Source of the DNA: Methanosarcina barkeri str. Wiesmoor
GTDB taxonomy: Archaea > Halobacteriota > Methanosarcinia > Methanosarcinales > Methanosarcinaceae
Reading direction: 5' to 3'
Assembly: GCF_000969985.1 (NCBI RefSeq)
Contig: NZ_CP009526.1
Coordinates: forward strand, 3,844,001 to 3,908,000
Length of the DNA: 64,000 nucleotides
Shown here piece after piece: positions 1 through 10,274 of the stretch; the stretch's first letter is position 1, and each line of letters opens with the position of its first letter. Position numbers and translations under genes: made by a program. Under the pieces are notes generated by a model that searched no databases, had not been told where the DNA came from, and was given only the letters and a program-made list of their open reading frames with translations.

Positions 1-2319
1 ATCACAGTAATACTCCGTGATGTTATCGAAAGTGTCAAAACCTGCAATCACATTACAGTCCTTGTCTTCAAGATTCCGGATTATGGCATCCACAACCCCG
101 GTATATCCGTTTTGCAAGTCTGTCCTGTGGAACCAGATCCCTATAGTGGGCTTGTTGGGGTCATAGCTCCTGTAGCTTTCAGAACCACGTTTGTACCAGG
201 CAAGGTATGTTGGTGTGTCCTCAAAATAAAATGATTCATTGTCAGAGCCTGGATAATAGATCCCCACCATAGGGATGCTGCTGCCGGAACTTTCAATATA
301 TGACCAGTCTCCTGTAAAGTTCTGTTTATTGCTGTATATTTTGGAAAGATAGATCATGAGGTTCTCGGCGTTTTCTATTCCCTCATCGGTTTCTGCACTC
401 ATATTGAGGAAATAACTGCAAAAGGTAGTATTCTCCGAACCATTGTAAGCATAATCCACATATTCAGGAGCAAGGGAAGGCGGGTCAAATGAATTGATGT
501 CTATGATTGTCGTCCCGTTTGTATGTGCTTTTTCAAAATATTCCCCCAGGGCTTCATAGATATCACTGCTTAACATATTACATACAATAACGTCCTGCAT
601 TTCCATAAGCCCGGATTTTCCGGCAACTACTGCTTCATCACCTGAGTTTGAACTGTTATTATATGCATTAAGGTTCAAAAGTTCGATATTAGAACTATAA
701 GGGTTTGACTGACCTGCAAGTTCAAGAGCAGAGTTTGCCCCGTAGCCCAGGTACATTACACGAACAAGCTCCCAGTTATTTGTTATCTCTGGACGGTTGG
801 CGTAGTTTTCCGCAAGATAGTGTAGCAGGTATTCTGCATTTTTCTGTCTGACCTTCCCATCGGTGCCCATGTAGCGATAGAAATTGCAAATAGGATCGTC
901 TGTAAAGCCATCGGAGGCATAGTCAAAATAAGAAGGGGTACCTGAGGAATTGAAGCTTGCAAAAACTGTCCCCTTTGTATGTGCTTGCCAGAAACTATCA
1001 TTCAGGGCTTCATATATTGAAGATGAAAAACGGTCACAGAATATAAGGTTCTGTTCTTCGACCTGTCCGCTTTCTACTGCTTCCATCAGTTCGTCACTGG
1101 GGTCTCCGTTACTGTCGTATGCCTTGATGTTGGTAAACTCAATCTGACTGCTGTAGCGGCTGTTGCTGGCTGCCAGCTCAAGGGCATCGTTTGGCTCCGG
1201 ACCCAAGTACATAATTTTTATTTTGTCAAGGTCTTCAAGAGTCCAGTCCTCTGTTAATATGGGGCGGAAGCCATATTCTATGGAAAGATAGATTAACAGG
1301 TTTTCTGCATTCTTTTTTTCTTCTTCTGTATCGGTGCCCATATTGTCATAGTAATAGCCTATTGCGGTATCATAGTCTACAGGTCCCCCAAACTCCCCGG
1401 AAGTTGTTTCGTTGGTTTCATAAGCATACACATAATTAAAAAAATTTTTCCAGGTCAATGACTGACCCTGAGGCTGAATATTTACAATATAAACTCCGGC
1501 ATTACAGATATCAGAAAACAGGTTTGAATCGTAATTGTAAATTGAACTGGAAAGATTATCACAGATCAGGATATCCTGATCTTCCAGAAGCCCACTCGCA
1601 GCTGCAGTTTTCAAATCGTCACTAGGTCCGTCTCCTGCTTCGTTGTAAGCTTCAAGGACCTGGAATTTGATATCATCACTATAATGATTTGTTTGGTTTG
1701 CCAGTTCCAGAGCAGGACAACCGTTGTGCCCCAGATAAAGGATTTTTATTTTTGCCCAGTCCGCCTGACTAATGAGGCTTACGTTCCATTCAGCGGTGAT
1801 ATCCGACCGGTTTGCATACTCCTTTGCAAGGCAGATAAGCAATTTTTCTGCATAATCAAGGCCTATTCCACTGCCTCCCATTCGGTCATAATAGTAGCGA
1901 ACAGGGTTTTTTCGCGAGTCTCTGTATACATAATCAAAAAATTTGGGCTCATTTTCAGACCGGATATCCACAAAAACGGTTCCGTTATCATGGGCTCTTT
2001 TAAATGAGTCTTCTACACTATCATATATGGGACTATAAAGCATATCACAGAGTATTACATCCTGTTTTTCTATAAGCCCACTTTCGGCTGCATTCAATAG
2101 TGAAGAGCTAGCCTCATAGGATGATCCGTACACATTGATATTGGTAAAATTTATGTATTCACTGTACTCATTAGTAGTACTGGCTTTTTGGAGGGCGTAG
2201 TTTTCTCCATAACCCAGATACATTACATTTACCTGATTTTCTGCAGCTGAAACAGCTGGTACAAGCAAAAAAACAAGTAATGAAGCTAGAAGTAATAAAC
2301 CACGTTTCATTTTATTCAT
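1..2319 (-). CDS. Exported CobN-like chelatase large subunit with four N-terminal repeats (partial, 3' end outside window)
   Basis: 773 codons are open from the ATG at 2319 to the window edge. A GGGGA ribosome site lies 4 nt upstream; an in-frame ATG at 2310 is an alternative. Residues 1-25 form a signal peptide (positive start, Leu-rich core, AVSA|AE). Four repeats of about 150 residues follow, each opening with a MYLG/LYLG motif, then a GLxExQDVxxCD segment, an AHxxGT segment, an FDYVY segment and a NAExLLIYL helix; they lie near 2235-1760, 1759-1225, 1224-770 and 769-300. After them comes sequence like the start of CobN proper (PTIGIWFHRTDLQNG). CobN/ChlH/BchH proteins insert Co or Mg into tetrapyrroles in the cytoplasm. 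An exported, repeat-bearing form would have to act outside or on the membrane, so its substrate is unknown. A conventional CobN lies at 45719-49723. Confidence 0.75.
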   Translation of the reverse strand, partial: MNKMKRGLLLLASLLVFLLVPAVSAAENQVNVMYLGYGENYALQKASTTNEYSEYINFTNINVYGSSYEASSSLLNAAESGLIEKQDVILCDMLYSPIYDSVEDSFKRAHDNGTVFVDIRSENEPKFFDYVYRDSRKNPVRYYYDRMGGSGIGLDYAEKLLICLAKEYANRSDITAEWNVSLISQADWAKIKILYLGHNGCPALELANQTNHYSDDIKFQVLEAYNEAGDGPSDDLKTAAASGLLEDQDILICDNLSSSIYNYDSNLFSDICNAGVYIVNIQPQGQSLTWKNFFNYVYAYETNETTSGEFGGPVDYDTAIGYYYDNMGTDTEEEKKNAENLLIYLSIEYGFRPILTEDWTLEDLDKIKIMYLGPEPNDALELAASNSRYSSQIEFTNIKAYDSNGDPSDELMEAVESGQVEEQNLIFCDRFSSSIYEALNDSFWQAHTKGTVFASFNSSGTPSYFDYASDGFTDDPICNFYRYMGTDGKVRQKNAEYLLHYLAENYANRPEITNNWELVRVMYLGYGANSALELAGQSNPYSSNIELLNLNAYNNSSNSGDEAVVAGKSGLMEMQDVIVCNMLSSDIYEALGEYFEKAHTNGTTIIDINSFDPPSLAPEYVDYAYNGSENTTFCSYFLNMSAETDEGIENAENLMIYLSKIYSNKQNFTGDWSYIESSGSSIPMVGIYYPGSDNESFYFEDTPTYLAWYKRGSESYRSYDPNKPTIGIWFHRTDLQNGYTGVVDAIIRNLEDKDCNVIAGFDTFDNITEYYCD

Positions 2320-3248
2320 ATTATCCCCTGTGTTAGAGAACCTCGAGCATCCCAAAAGAAAGATATCAGAATATAGACACTTCCTTATTACATTTCCATT
2401 TTCAATCGTACTAAGTTTTATGAACCGTGTTACGTGAAGAATCCAGCACACCAGATTTCAAAAGATAAAGCTGGAAACCTATCGAGATCTTACAGAGACA
2501 GGAACAAAAATAATAGGTAAATAATCTCTCCAACTTTAAGCACACTGTCACCTGACTTTATTATGCCTGGATAAGTCCACAGTCGGAACTTAGGCCACAA
2601 GTCCAAATTTTAGAAAGCAGTATCGTCAACCGGCTCCTTAAAAACTATTGACTCATGCTAATATTACGAAAAGAAAATATAAAAAAAGCAGTTTTTAGAT
2701 TACAAATGTTAGTTGTTTAAGTAACACAGTTACAGTTTTCACAGAAAAACTTTACATCTCATGAACCACGATAAAGGTATCCTCTTCAAATTTAATGGAT
2801 TTTCAACCACAGAAAAAAATAGTTGTTCCATTTTCCCTTATCATATTTTGGAGTAGAAAATGGCTGTTTTATCCTGAAATAATTTCGCTTTGAAACTTTT
2901 TTCCTTTTGTCCATTTTCTCACAACCCAAATAATCTTATTCCGATTCTGAATTTTGCCTCAATTGGTAGTCTACTCCAGAATGCATCTTGTGATGATTCT
3001 AATTGTTCAAGTTTCAAAGAACTTTTGAAACGATAATGAGTATATAATGAAAGCCAAGCATTGAATCCACATGTAAACAGAAAAAAGTTTAGAGATAAAT
3101 GGCTTGAATAAAAAATGAAAGAATTGGGCTCAAAAAGAGTAACAGTGGAAGGAAAGAAATCCTTAACCGATGACCAATGAATTTCAGTCTATTTTGTAAA
3201 CTAATGCCAAATGGCATCGTTTTTAATTTTGCTGTGAATGCCTTTAGA

Positions 3249-3379
3249 GAGCTCATTCCAAAACCAGCTTTATAATCAAAACTGATAAGAATTTAAGAAC
3301 TGTTTTCTGTGATCAGAAACTCATTGATGATTCTTACTTCCATATTCGTAGAAATAGTTTTGAGTTATGGGATAAGCTT
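3249..3379 (+). repeat. MITE-like element, family 1, copy A
   Basis: About 131 bp beginning GAGCTCATTCCAAAAC and ending TTATGGGATAAGCTT; the ends are imperfect inverted repeats. The interior holds a GATCAGAAACTCATTGAT core shared with copies at 20095, 58220 and 58663. It has no coding capacity, so it would have been moved by a transposase encoded elsewhere. The left end is more diverged than in the other copies. Confidence 0.7.
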
Positions 3380-4170
3380 AGATATATCCTTATGGCCAAA
3401 ATAAGTGTTAGTTGACTCATTATAAGGTACCTGAATAGTTACATATCATAATCAAGTCGGAAGTTATTATCCAAAAGGATAAAAATTATTAGCCAAATAT
3501 TTTTATCTGTAAGAAGCTGTAACAGTAATTGGAAAGAAGTATATTCTCTCCAAACCCCAGAACATCAAGAAAGAATTAATATTCCAGCTCTGAGACTGCA
3601 GGAAGAAAGTTTCGGTAACAATAAAATATCTTGCAGCCTCATCTGCAAAGCCTTAAAAAATGGTTGTTCTAAGCATATTGAGAAAGTTAGAAACCTAATC
3701 CTTACCACTTTAATGTAGCAGTGGTTCTTTCGCACGGAGCAACCGTCGACCCTATGAAAACAAAGGAGGTTCTAACAGATGAAAAAATGAAAGTACTTTT
3801 TTCACCTGATACGGCTCTGTACCCAAATTCTCTTACTAAAAAGGAAATTTGGTGTACTCTCCGGTAAAAAAATCTAACTAATGAGCATCTTGCCAGAAAG
3901 ATGACATTATTGGTTTGTTTCATATTACCATTTAGGATTTCTTGATTTTGATGTATAAAAATAATATAATTAATAATTAAGGAATCAGTAAAAATTCAAG
4001 ATAATGAGAAGAAAAAAATAAAAAAGTAGAACATCGAAAGAAGAAATTAAATATAAAAAAATCAAGAACCTAATCGGTCGCCTTTCTCACTTTAAAAGAT
4101 CCGAAAACTTTTAAAGCAAAAATAAACAGTTGCCCAATCATCAATACTGTCGAGTCAACCTCAAAATATT

Positions 4171-4180
4171 GTATAAAAAC
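4171..4180 (+). promoter_or_regulatory. Candidate TATA element for the beta-propeller/PKD gene
   Basis: GTATAAAAAC in an AT-rich context, 125 nt upstream of the chosen start. If used, it would leave a 5' leader of about 100 nt. The call rests on sequence similarity to archaeal TATA boxes only. Confidence 0.3.
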
Positions 4181-4304
4181 GATTGCGATTATTTGGAATC
4201 ATTGAATCTTTGATGATTAGCTCTACAATACCGTTGAACTTGAGATATTGGGATTTCCGCGCAGGCAGGCTGAACCCTATGAAAAAAGTAGGAGAAATGA
4301 AAAT

Positions 4305-7300
4305 ATGAATAAAAACACATTAAAAATATTTATTAGTTGTTTATTATTGTTCCTGGTGACGGCTACTATGCCAGCACTGGGTTCAGACTGGACACAGTTC
4401 CAGAAAGATGTATATAATGCAGGTGTAACTACGGACAGGGCACCCATAACTGACCCAACAAACTACTTGCTTTCCTGGAATTATAGCCTTGGAGGGAACA
4501 TCGATTCGGCTCCTCTAGTGGCAGGGGAAATGATGTATGTTTTGGCGGGTAACAACCACATATATGCGTTTGACAGGACCACAGGCTCACTTGCTTGGGA
4601 ACAGAGTACAAGTGGAAGTGCTGGCTTCACTATCGGAAGTGCGGCAGTTGGAAACGGAATAATCTTTGTGCCTACCTCTGATGGAAAGATTTTTGCTTTT
4701 GATGCGAAAACAGGAACCTTGAAATGGAATAAGACTGTAGGCAGCGGTAAGCAGCTTGACACCCCGATTACTTATTCTGAAGGCAAAATATATTTCGGAG
4801 AAGCAATGGGCGGGCACAAATATTACTGCTATGACGAAGAAGGCAACGAAGTATGGAGCAGAACATCTACCACTCAGACAAGCACTCAGGGATCTTACTA
4901 CTGGGCAGGAGCTGCGGTAATCGGGAACAACCTCGTTTATGGAGACGATGATGGACACATTATTTCCGTAAATAAGGACACAGGAGCTGACATCTCCGAA
5001 ATAGATGTTTCTGAAGAGTTCGGGGTAACATGTGGGAAAATCAGATCATCAGTACTATACGTTGAAGAATTAAAAAGGATCTACTTCACGTCCACAGGAG
5101 GATATTGTTTCGCTATTGGGTTTAACCCAGCAGACGGAACATTTAATACCAACGATAAACACAGCGAAAAAGTTTGGTACTCCACCACCACACCTACCTA
5201 CTATAAAGGAAGAATCTACATAGGTACAGGTGCTCAAATGTACAGTGCAGGAAAAGGAGTTTACTGCCTTGACTCCGACCTGAGTGGTGTGATCTGGAAT
5301 TATCCAGCAGATGTAGTCCAGTCTTCCCCAGCACTCTCAACCTACTATGATGACGGGGACGGGGAGGTATATATATACTTCACAGTAAACAACGCTACAG
5401 GCGGTGTGTACTGCCTAAAGGACTTAGCAGGTTCCACAAGCCCGGAACTTGTATGGAGTTACAAAGATGCAAAAAAGACACAGTATTCTCTTCAGGGAGT
5501 TGCAATATCGGACGGCTGGATATATTTTGGAGCGGATAAAAAATACGTTTTTGGGTTAACTACTAAAGATTCGCAAGCGTCCACGGCACCGAGTGCTAGT
5601 TTCAGCGGATCCCCGCTTTCCGGAAACTCACCTCTTGAAGTTCAGTTCACAGACAAATCTACAGGTGCTCCGACATCCTGGGCATGGGACTTTGACAACG
5701 ATGGAACGGTCGACAGCAAGGAGCAGAACCCCTCAAATACCTATAATGCGGTCGGTAACTACACCGTAAGCCTTACGGTTGCAAATGCAGAAGGAAGTGA
5801 TTCCGAGGTAAAGACTAATTATATCACTGTATCAGAATCATCTACATCTACCGAACTGGTTGCTGCTTTCACTGCTGATGTAACTAGTGGAACTGCTCCT
5901 CTGACTGTTGATTTCACAGACAAATCTACAGGTGCTCCGACATCCTGGGCATGGGACTTTGACAACGATGGAACGGTCGATAGCAAGGAGCAGAATCCTA
6001 GCCATATTTACAATGACACAGGCAGTTACACTGTCAAACTGACCGTCAGCAATGGAAATGACAGCGATGCCAAGGAAATCCAGGACATGATCAAAGTCAC
6101 TGAGGAGGAACAGGAACAGCCGGTAACCTCTGAGGATAGCTGGTACCAGTTCCACAAGGATGCCCAGCACAGCGGGTATACAAGCTCCACTGCTCCGGAC
6201 AGCGCTAACCTTGCCTGGACTGCCGAACCTCTTAATGATACGTATTCCCTTGTTCCGAGTTCAAGCGTGGCTATTGCTGAAGGAAAAGTATTCGGCCTCT
6301 GCAACGGACCAACTGACGAATATGGCAACCCTCTAACTTCATACGGACAGCTTGTGGCTTTTGACGAGAATACGGGACAAGAAGTATGGAATGTGACGAT
6401 CGAAGCTCCTGAATGGGGTTCATGGTCTTCTCCTGCATATGATTCAGGAAAAGTTTTCGCATCTGCAGGCAAACAGACATACTGCATAAACGCTTCAACC
6501 GGAGAAGTCATCTGGACTTTCCATAACCCAACAGACCTTGCTTCCTGCGACGGTGGACCTTCAATTGGAGATGGAAAAGTCTTTGTAAGTGACTGGGACG
6601 GAGGAAATTACTACTGCCTTGACGAAAGTAACGGAGGGCTCCTGTGGACTTTCAAAGTAGACGGAGCCTATGCACAGGGCACTCCTGCTTACAAAGACGG
6701 AAAAGTGTACCTGACGTGCTGGAGTTCCACAAACGCAGTCTACTGTGTAAATGCCGAAACAGGAGAAATGATCTGGAAAAATGACGGGTTTGAAAACGGC
6801 CCATGCGGCTCCGTAACAATTACTGATGAGGGGCTGTACGTTACTGTATTCGGTTTTGGTACCTCGGACGGAATTTACAAGCTTGACCTGACAGACGGAA
6901 GTGTTCTCTGGGGAAGGTCAGATGTATCTCCTTCAGATTCGACACCAACAGTATTAGACGGGAAAGTATATTTGTCGACAGGAACTTCAGGATACAGTGA
7001 ACTAAAGACATATTGCCTTGATGCTTCCGATGGGCAGAGCCTATGGGAAACAAACGCTTCCGACAATATCGGAGACTGGGCCTGTTCTGTAGCTGTTGCG
7101 GATGGAAAAGTATTTACTGGCGGGGCTGCTTCCGGACTCTTTACTGGCTCTTCAACACTCTACGCATTTGATGCTGAAACAGGCTCACAGGTCTGGAGTT
7201 ACGAGGGTTGCGGTTGCTCCCCGGCAATTGCCGATGGAATGGTCTTCAGCATTGGAAGCGGAAAAATATACGCTTTCAAGGAAACTCAAGGATCTCTCCT

Positions 7301-8291
7301 CGAAGCAAAATTCAGCTCGAATATGAGTACAGGAAAAGCTCCCCTGACTGTAAGCTTCACTGATGAGTCCACTGGAGAAGGCATAACTTCCTGGGACTGG
7401 GATTTTGACAACGATGGAACTATCGACAGCACAGAGCAGAATCCTATCTATACTTACAATGCAACTGGTACCTACACTGTTAACCTTACGGTTTCCAACG
7501 AGGAGGGAAGCGATTCTGAGGTAAAAACTGGGTACATCACGGTAGCCGAATCGTCTGCTCAAAAGGACCAGCCAGATCTTGTAGTTTCTGCCCTCAACCC
7601 TCCATCCAAAATTACTGCAAATAACCTATGTAATATCGGTGCCACCATCAATAACACCGGTGTGGGTAATGCGGGAGCCTTTAATGTAACTCTTTCCGTA
7701 AACGGTACGGTTGTAGATACGCAGTCTGTATCAGGCCTTGCATCAGGTAGCAGCGAAGTAGTCAGTTTTTCATGGACACCGATTGAGTCTGGAGATTACA
7801 TTATTGCTGTAAACGCAGATGCGGAAAATTTGGTAACCGAATCGGACGAGACAAACAATGTTCTGGAGGATTATATTACAGTTACGGAGTCCTCCGGGAG
7901 TCAGGACAACAACTCTTCATCCCAAGGCAATGGCTCTTCCTCTACAGTTTGCCTCACTGTCAAGATTGCTCCAGTAGTTTCCATTGAGGTCTCCCCTTCA
8001 GCCCTCGATTTTGGGGAACTGTCTCCTGGAAAAACCAGTGAGTCTCAGAATCTCATTATCAAAAACACAGGAAGTTGCGACGTAAATGTTACAACTAAAG
8101 TATCCGATTCTACCGGAGATAGTCTTTTCAGCCAGGGACTGCTACTGGACTCCCAGCTCTGGAATAAATACTTGAAGGTAATAGGAAAGAACACCCAGGA
8201 AAATGCGGCTGTATCTCTCCAGGTTTCTTCTGACTATGCAGAATCTGGAACTAAAAAAGGAGAGATAACCTTCTGGGCGGAAGCAGTCTAA
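4305..8291 (+). CDS. Exported multidomain protein: two PQQ-type beta-propellers, three PKD domains, CARDB domain
   Basis: 1328 residues from the ATG at 4305, which has GGAGA 9 nt upstream; the frame is also open to 4248. A signal peptide covers residues 1-25. Order: PQQ-like propeller ~26-422 with repeated blade motifs (AFDxxTGxLxW); PKD 1 ~430-512; PKD 2 ~519-600; second propeller ~611-995; PKD 3 ~999-1082; CARDB-like domain ~1089-1195; a Ser/Asn-rich linker; and a final beta domain ~1215-1328 (LDFGELSPGKTSE). No membrane anchor or PGF tail is seen. Such proteins are typical of Methanosarcina cell surfaces, probably in adhesion or binding; no enzyme function can be assigned. PKD 1 and PKD 2 share a nearly identical stretch of DNA, pointing to recent duplication. 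Confidence 0.85.
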   Translation: MNKNTLKIFISCLLLFLVTATMPALGSDWTQFQKDVYNAGVTTDRAPITDPTNYLLSWNYSLGGNIDSAPLVAGEMMYVLAGNNHIYAFDRTTGSLAWEQSTSGSAGFTIGSAAVGNGIIFVPTSDGKIFAFDAKTGTLKWNKTVGSGKQLDTPITYSEGKIYFGEAMGGHKYYCYDEEGNEVWSRTSTTQTSTQGSYYWAGAAVIGNNLVYGDDDGHIISVNKDTGADISEIDVSEEFGVTCGKIRSSVLYVEELKRIYFTSTGGYCFAIGFNPADGTFNTNDKHSEKVWYSTTTPTYYKGRIYIGTGAQMYSAGKGVYCLDSDLSGVIWNYPADVVQSSPALSTYYDDGDGEVYIYFTVNNATGGVYCLKDLAGSTSPELVWSYKDAKKTQYSLQGVAISDGWIYFGADKKYVFGLTTKDSQASTAPSASFSGSPLSGNSPLEVQFTDKSTGAPTSWAWDFDNDGTVDSKEQNPSNTYNAVGNYTVSLTVANAEGSDSEVKTNYITVSESSTSTELVAAFTADVTSGTAPLTVDFTDKSTGAPTSWAWDFDNDGTVDSKEQNPSHIYNDTGSYTVKLTVSNGNDSDAKEIQDMIKVTEEEQEQPVTSEDSWYQFHKDAQHSGYTSSTAPDSANLAWTAEPLNDTYSLVPSSSVAIAEGKVFGLCNGPTDEYGNPLTSYGQLVAFDENTGQEVWNVTIEAPEWGSWSSPAYDSGKVFASAGKQTYCINASTGEVIWTFHNPTDLASCDGGPSIGDGKVFVSDWDGGNYYCLDESNGGLLWTFKVDGAYAQGTPAYKDGKVYLTCWSSTNAVYCVNAETGEMIWKNDGFENGPCGSVTITDEGLYVTVFGFGTSDGIYKLDLTDGSVLWGRSDVSPSDSTPTVLDGKVYLSTGTSGYSELKTYCLDASDGQSLWETNASDNIGDWACSVAVADGKVFTGGAASGLFTGSSTLYAFDAETGSQVWSYEGCGCSPAIADGMVFSIGSGKIYAFKETQGSLLEAKFSSNMSTGKAPLTVSFTDESTGEGITSWDWDFDNDGTIDSTEQNPIYTYNATGTYTVNLTVSNEEGSDSEVKTGYITVAESSAQKDQPDLVVSALNPPSKITANNLCNIGATINNTGVGNAGAFNVTLSVNGTVVDTQSVSGLASGSSEVVSFSWTPIESGDYIIAVNADAENLVTESDETNNVLEDYITVTESSGSQDNNSSSQGNGSSSTVCLTVKIAPVVSIEVSPSALDFGELSPGKTSESQNLIIKNTGSCDVNVTTKVSDSTGDSLFSQGLLLDSQLWNKYLKVIGKNTQENAAVSLQVSSDYAESGTKKGEITFWAEAV

Positions 8292-8836
8292 TAAGGCTGA
8301 CTTTCCTTATTTTTTTAAAAAATATAAAGTTCATGGTTTATACTAAAAAAGCCAAGAGGAACATTGTTAACCAATGGGCTAATAATGATTAGCCAAAGAT
8401 TTTTATTTGTAACCTGATTTGACAGTTAAATAAAAACAGATGCGCTTTGTTTCCCACTTTCCGCAGTAAATTTTTGTAAATTTATATTTTTTCACGTTAT
8501 CGGTTTTTAATTAAATGTGGATTTATTGGACTTTTACGCAGCAGACAAAAGCACCTATGTAGTATATTTAGAGACCAGAAACGATATCATTCAATTTTCA
8601 CCAAATACCATTAAAAATCCAAATTACTTACTCTGTTCCAAAAACGCTATCATGAAAAATATTGATTTTCAAAAAAATACTGCGGAATGTAGGATAAAGT
8701 TATAACTCGAAGGAAAAACTCTAAGGAAAAAAGCCAGCGGTAACAAGCTTACAGAAGAAAATCTAAAAAATAGTTGGTTGGAAAGTTAAGAAATAATAGA
8801 AATTGGATAAAACGGAATTAAATAAAGCCTGAAATT
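8292..8836. other. Gene-free region with hairpin and MITE
   Basis: Follows the beta-propeller gene. A T-rich run after the stop (8310-8320) and a 7-bp hairpin GGCTAAT-AATG-ATTAGCC (8377-8394) followed by TTTTTAT may help end transcription. ATTAGCCAAAGATTTTTAT near 8388 closely matches a stretch near 3492. A 241 bp inverted-repeat element occupies 8453-8693. A 62-codon open frame inside that element is not considered a gene. Confidence 0.5.
8453..8693. repeat. MITE-like element, family 2 (CTTTCCGCAG ends), copy 1
   Basis: The left end is CCCACTTTCCGCAGTA; the right end, read on the other strand, is CCTACATTCCGCAGTA. Both continue into T-rich sequence, giving about 20 bp of imperfect terminal inverted repeat around 241 bp. 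The flanks do not show a clear target duplication. It is related by its ends to the elements at 16881-17022 and 34356-34607. Confidence 0.65.
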
Positions 8837-10036
8837 TCAGGCTTCATAATACCCAATTTCTTCTTTTGTAAGATAACATGCAGGGTCATCTGCCCAGACA
8901 TTCCCATATACAGCTTCGGCCCGTACCCTGAAATTCCCATTGCAAACATCGAGCCATTTGCACCGGGCACAACGATCTGCGTGAGCTTTTATCAGGGGTT
9001 TTCGGTTTTTAAGCCCAGCCATAAGTTCATCACTCAGGTCAGTCCAGATTTCACTGAATGGGCGTTCCCGCACATTTCCAAAGGAGTAATGCCTCCAGAA
9101 CTGGTCGGCATGTACCGCGCCGTCCCAGGATACGCAGCCTATACCTATCCCTGAAGAATTTCCCTGGTTCATGGAAAGAAGTTCAAATACCTCAGCAGCC
9201 CTTTCAGGATTCTCTTTGAGGAGCTTCATGTACAGGTAAGGGCCGTCACAATGGTTGTCCACTGTCAGGACTTCGGCAGGAAAACCTTTTTCATGAAGTT
9301 TTCTTGTCCTCTCGAGTATCAGGTCTACAGCCTGCCTGGATTCCTCAAGTGAAAGGTCTTCGTTTACCATTTTTGAGCCCCGACCTGCATAAACCAGATG
9401 ATAGAAACAGATTCTAGGAATTTTTTCTTCTTCAAGCAGGTCAAAGATTGCAGGAATATCCCTTACATTTTGCTTGTTGATGGTAAAACGCAAGCCAACC
9501 TTTATGCCTTCTTCCTGGCAATTGTGAAGCCCTCTTAGAGCTGCATCGAATGCCCCCTTCATGCCCCTGAATTTGTCATTCGTTTCCCTTATCCCATCAA
9601 GAGAAACTCCTACATAAGAGAGACCGACTTCCTTTAGCTTTTTTGCCATCTCCCGGTCTATGAGCGTCCCGTTTGTAGAAATCACGGCCCTCATTCCTTT
9701 TTCACGCGCGTAGGCTGCGAGCTCAGGCAGGTCTTTTCTCATAGTTGGTTCCCCTCCGGAAAAAAGGATTACCGGACTTCCGAAACTCGCAAGGTCATCG
9801 ATAAGAGCTTTGCCTTCTTCAGTCGAAAGCTCGTTTTCAAATTCTATGTCCTTTGCCTGGGCATAACAATGGACACATTTCAGGTTGCAGCGGCGAGTCA
9901 TGTTCCAGACTACAACTGGTTTTTTATCTTTTGAAAACTGCAGCAAGTGAGAGGGAAGCTTTTTTGAGTCCCTTCCATAGCGAAGGGCATCTGAGGGTTC
10001 CACGGTTCCACAGTAAAGTTTTGAAATGCCTATCAT
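8837..10036 (-). CDS. ahbC: Radical SAM enzyme of alternative haem synthesis, AhbC (12,18-didecarboxysiroheme deacetylase)
   Basis: 399 residues. The radical SAM cluster motif CxxxCxxC is at Cys50, Cys54 and Cys57, followed by a GGEP motif and an STNGT strand typical of the SPASM/NirJ-AhbC group. The C-terminal region has further cysteines (GIGCVSWDG, CARCKWLDVC, DPACYL) fitting a second Fe-S cluster. In the siroheme-dependent haem route, AhbC removes two acetyl side chains from 12,18-didecarboxysiroheme to give Fe-coproporphyrin III; AhbD makes the last step. The N-terminus (ISKLYCGTVEPSDALRYGR) and the FWRHYSFGNVRERPF segment favour AhbC over AhbD. It lies on the same strand as SUMT and hemD, but 1.8 kb of repeat-rich DNA separates them. 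The ribosome site is weak. Confidence 0.8.
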   Translation of the reverse strand: MIGISKLYCGTVEPSDALRYGRDSKKLPSHLLQFSKDKKPVVVWNMTRRCNLKCVHCYAQAKDIEFENELSTEEGKALIDDLASFGSPVILFSGGEPTMRKDLPELAAYAREKGMRAVISTNGTLIDREMAKKLKEVGLSYVGVSLDGIRETNDKFRGMKGAFDAALRGLHNCQEEGIKVGLRFTINKQNVRDIPAIFDLLEEEKIPRICFYHLVYAGRGSKMVNEDLSLEESRQAVDLILERTRKLHEKGFPAEVLTVDNHCDGPYLYMKLLKENPERAAEVFELLSMNQGNSSGIGIGCVSWDGAVHADQFWRHYSFGNVRERPFSEIWTDLSDELMAGLKNRKPLIKAHADRCARCKWLDVCNGNFRVRAEAVYGNVWADDPACYLTKEEIGYYEA

Positions 10037-10274
10037 GTCGATCCGTCAAAATTGAGATTGTTTTACAGAAATCAGTAAACAATTCGAGATTGTTGTCTAC
10101 TTTAACTTAGCTTTCTGATTGTTTTGTATTTGTAGAGACAGGGTGAGTATATGACATTCACGATTATAAAACTAAGGTCCAAATGCCAGGACTTGCGGAT
10201 ATGACCAGAAAAGCCGAATATCCGGAAGTCAACCAAGAAAAATATTCTCGATTACATATTTTCGATTTTTAAAA

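Larger units (their letters stand above)
2320..4304. other. Long gene-free region with repeat debris
   Basis: Almost 2 kb of AT-rich DNA between the divergent CobN-like and beta-propeller genes, with no convincing complete gene. It holds a ~130 bp inverted-repeat element (3249-3379) and a solo copy of a short TTTTATCC..AATAATTTC motif at 2867-2890 that recurs near 58101 and 61641. A start-less open frame of 58 codons (3542-3715) ends at a TAG. A likely TATA element for the downstream gene lies at 4171-4180. The open frame may be a decayed gene, but I do not recognise it. Confidence 0.5.

Noticed and set aside
3542-3790. Amber (TAG) read-through as pyrrolysine in the frame ending at 3716
   Set aside because: The frame continues only 12 codons past TAG, has no start codon and no recognisable family, so there is no case for pyrrolysine.
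8517-8705. 62-codon open frame on the plus strand
   Set aside because: It lies inside a family-2 inverted-repeat element and reads through its right end; no ribosome site.
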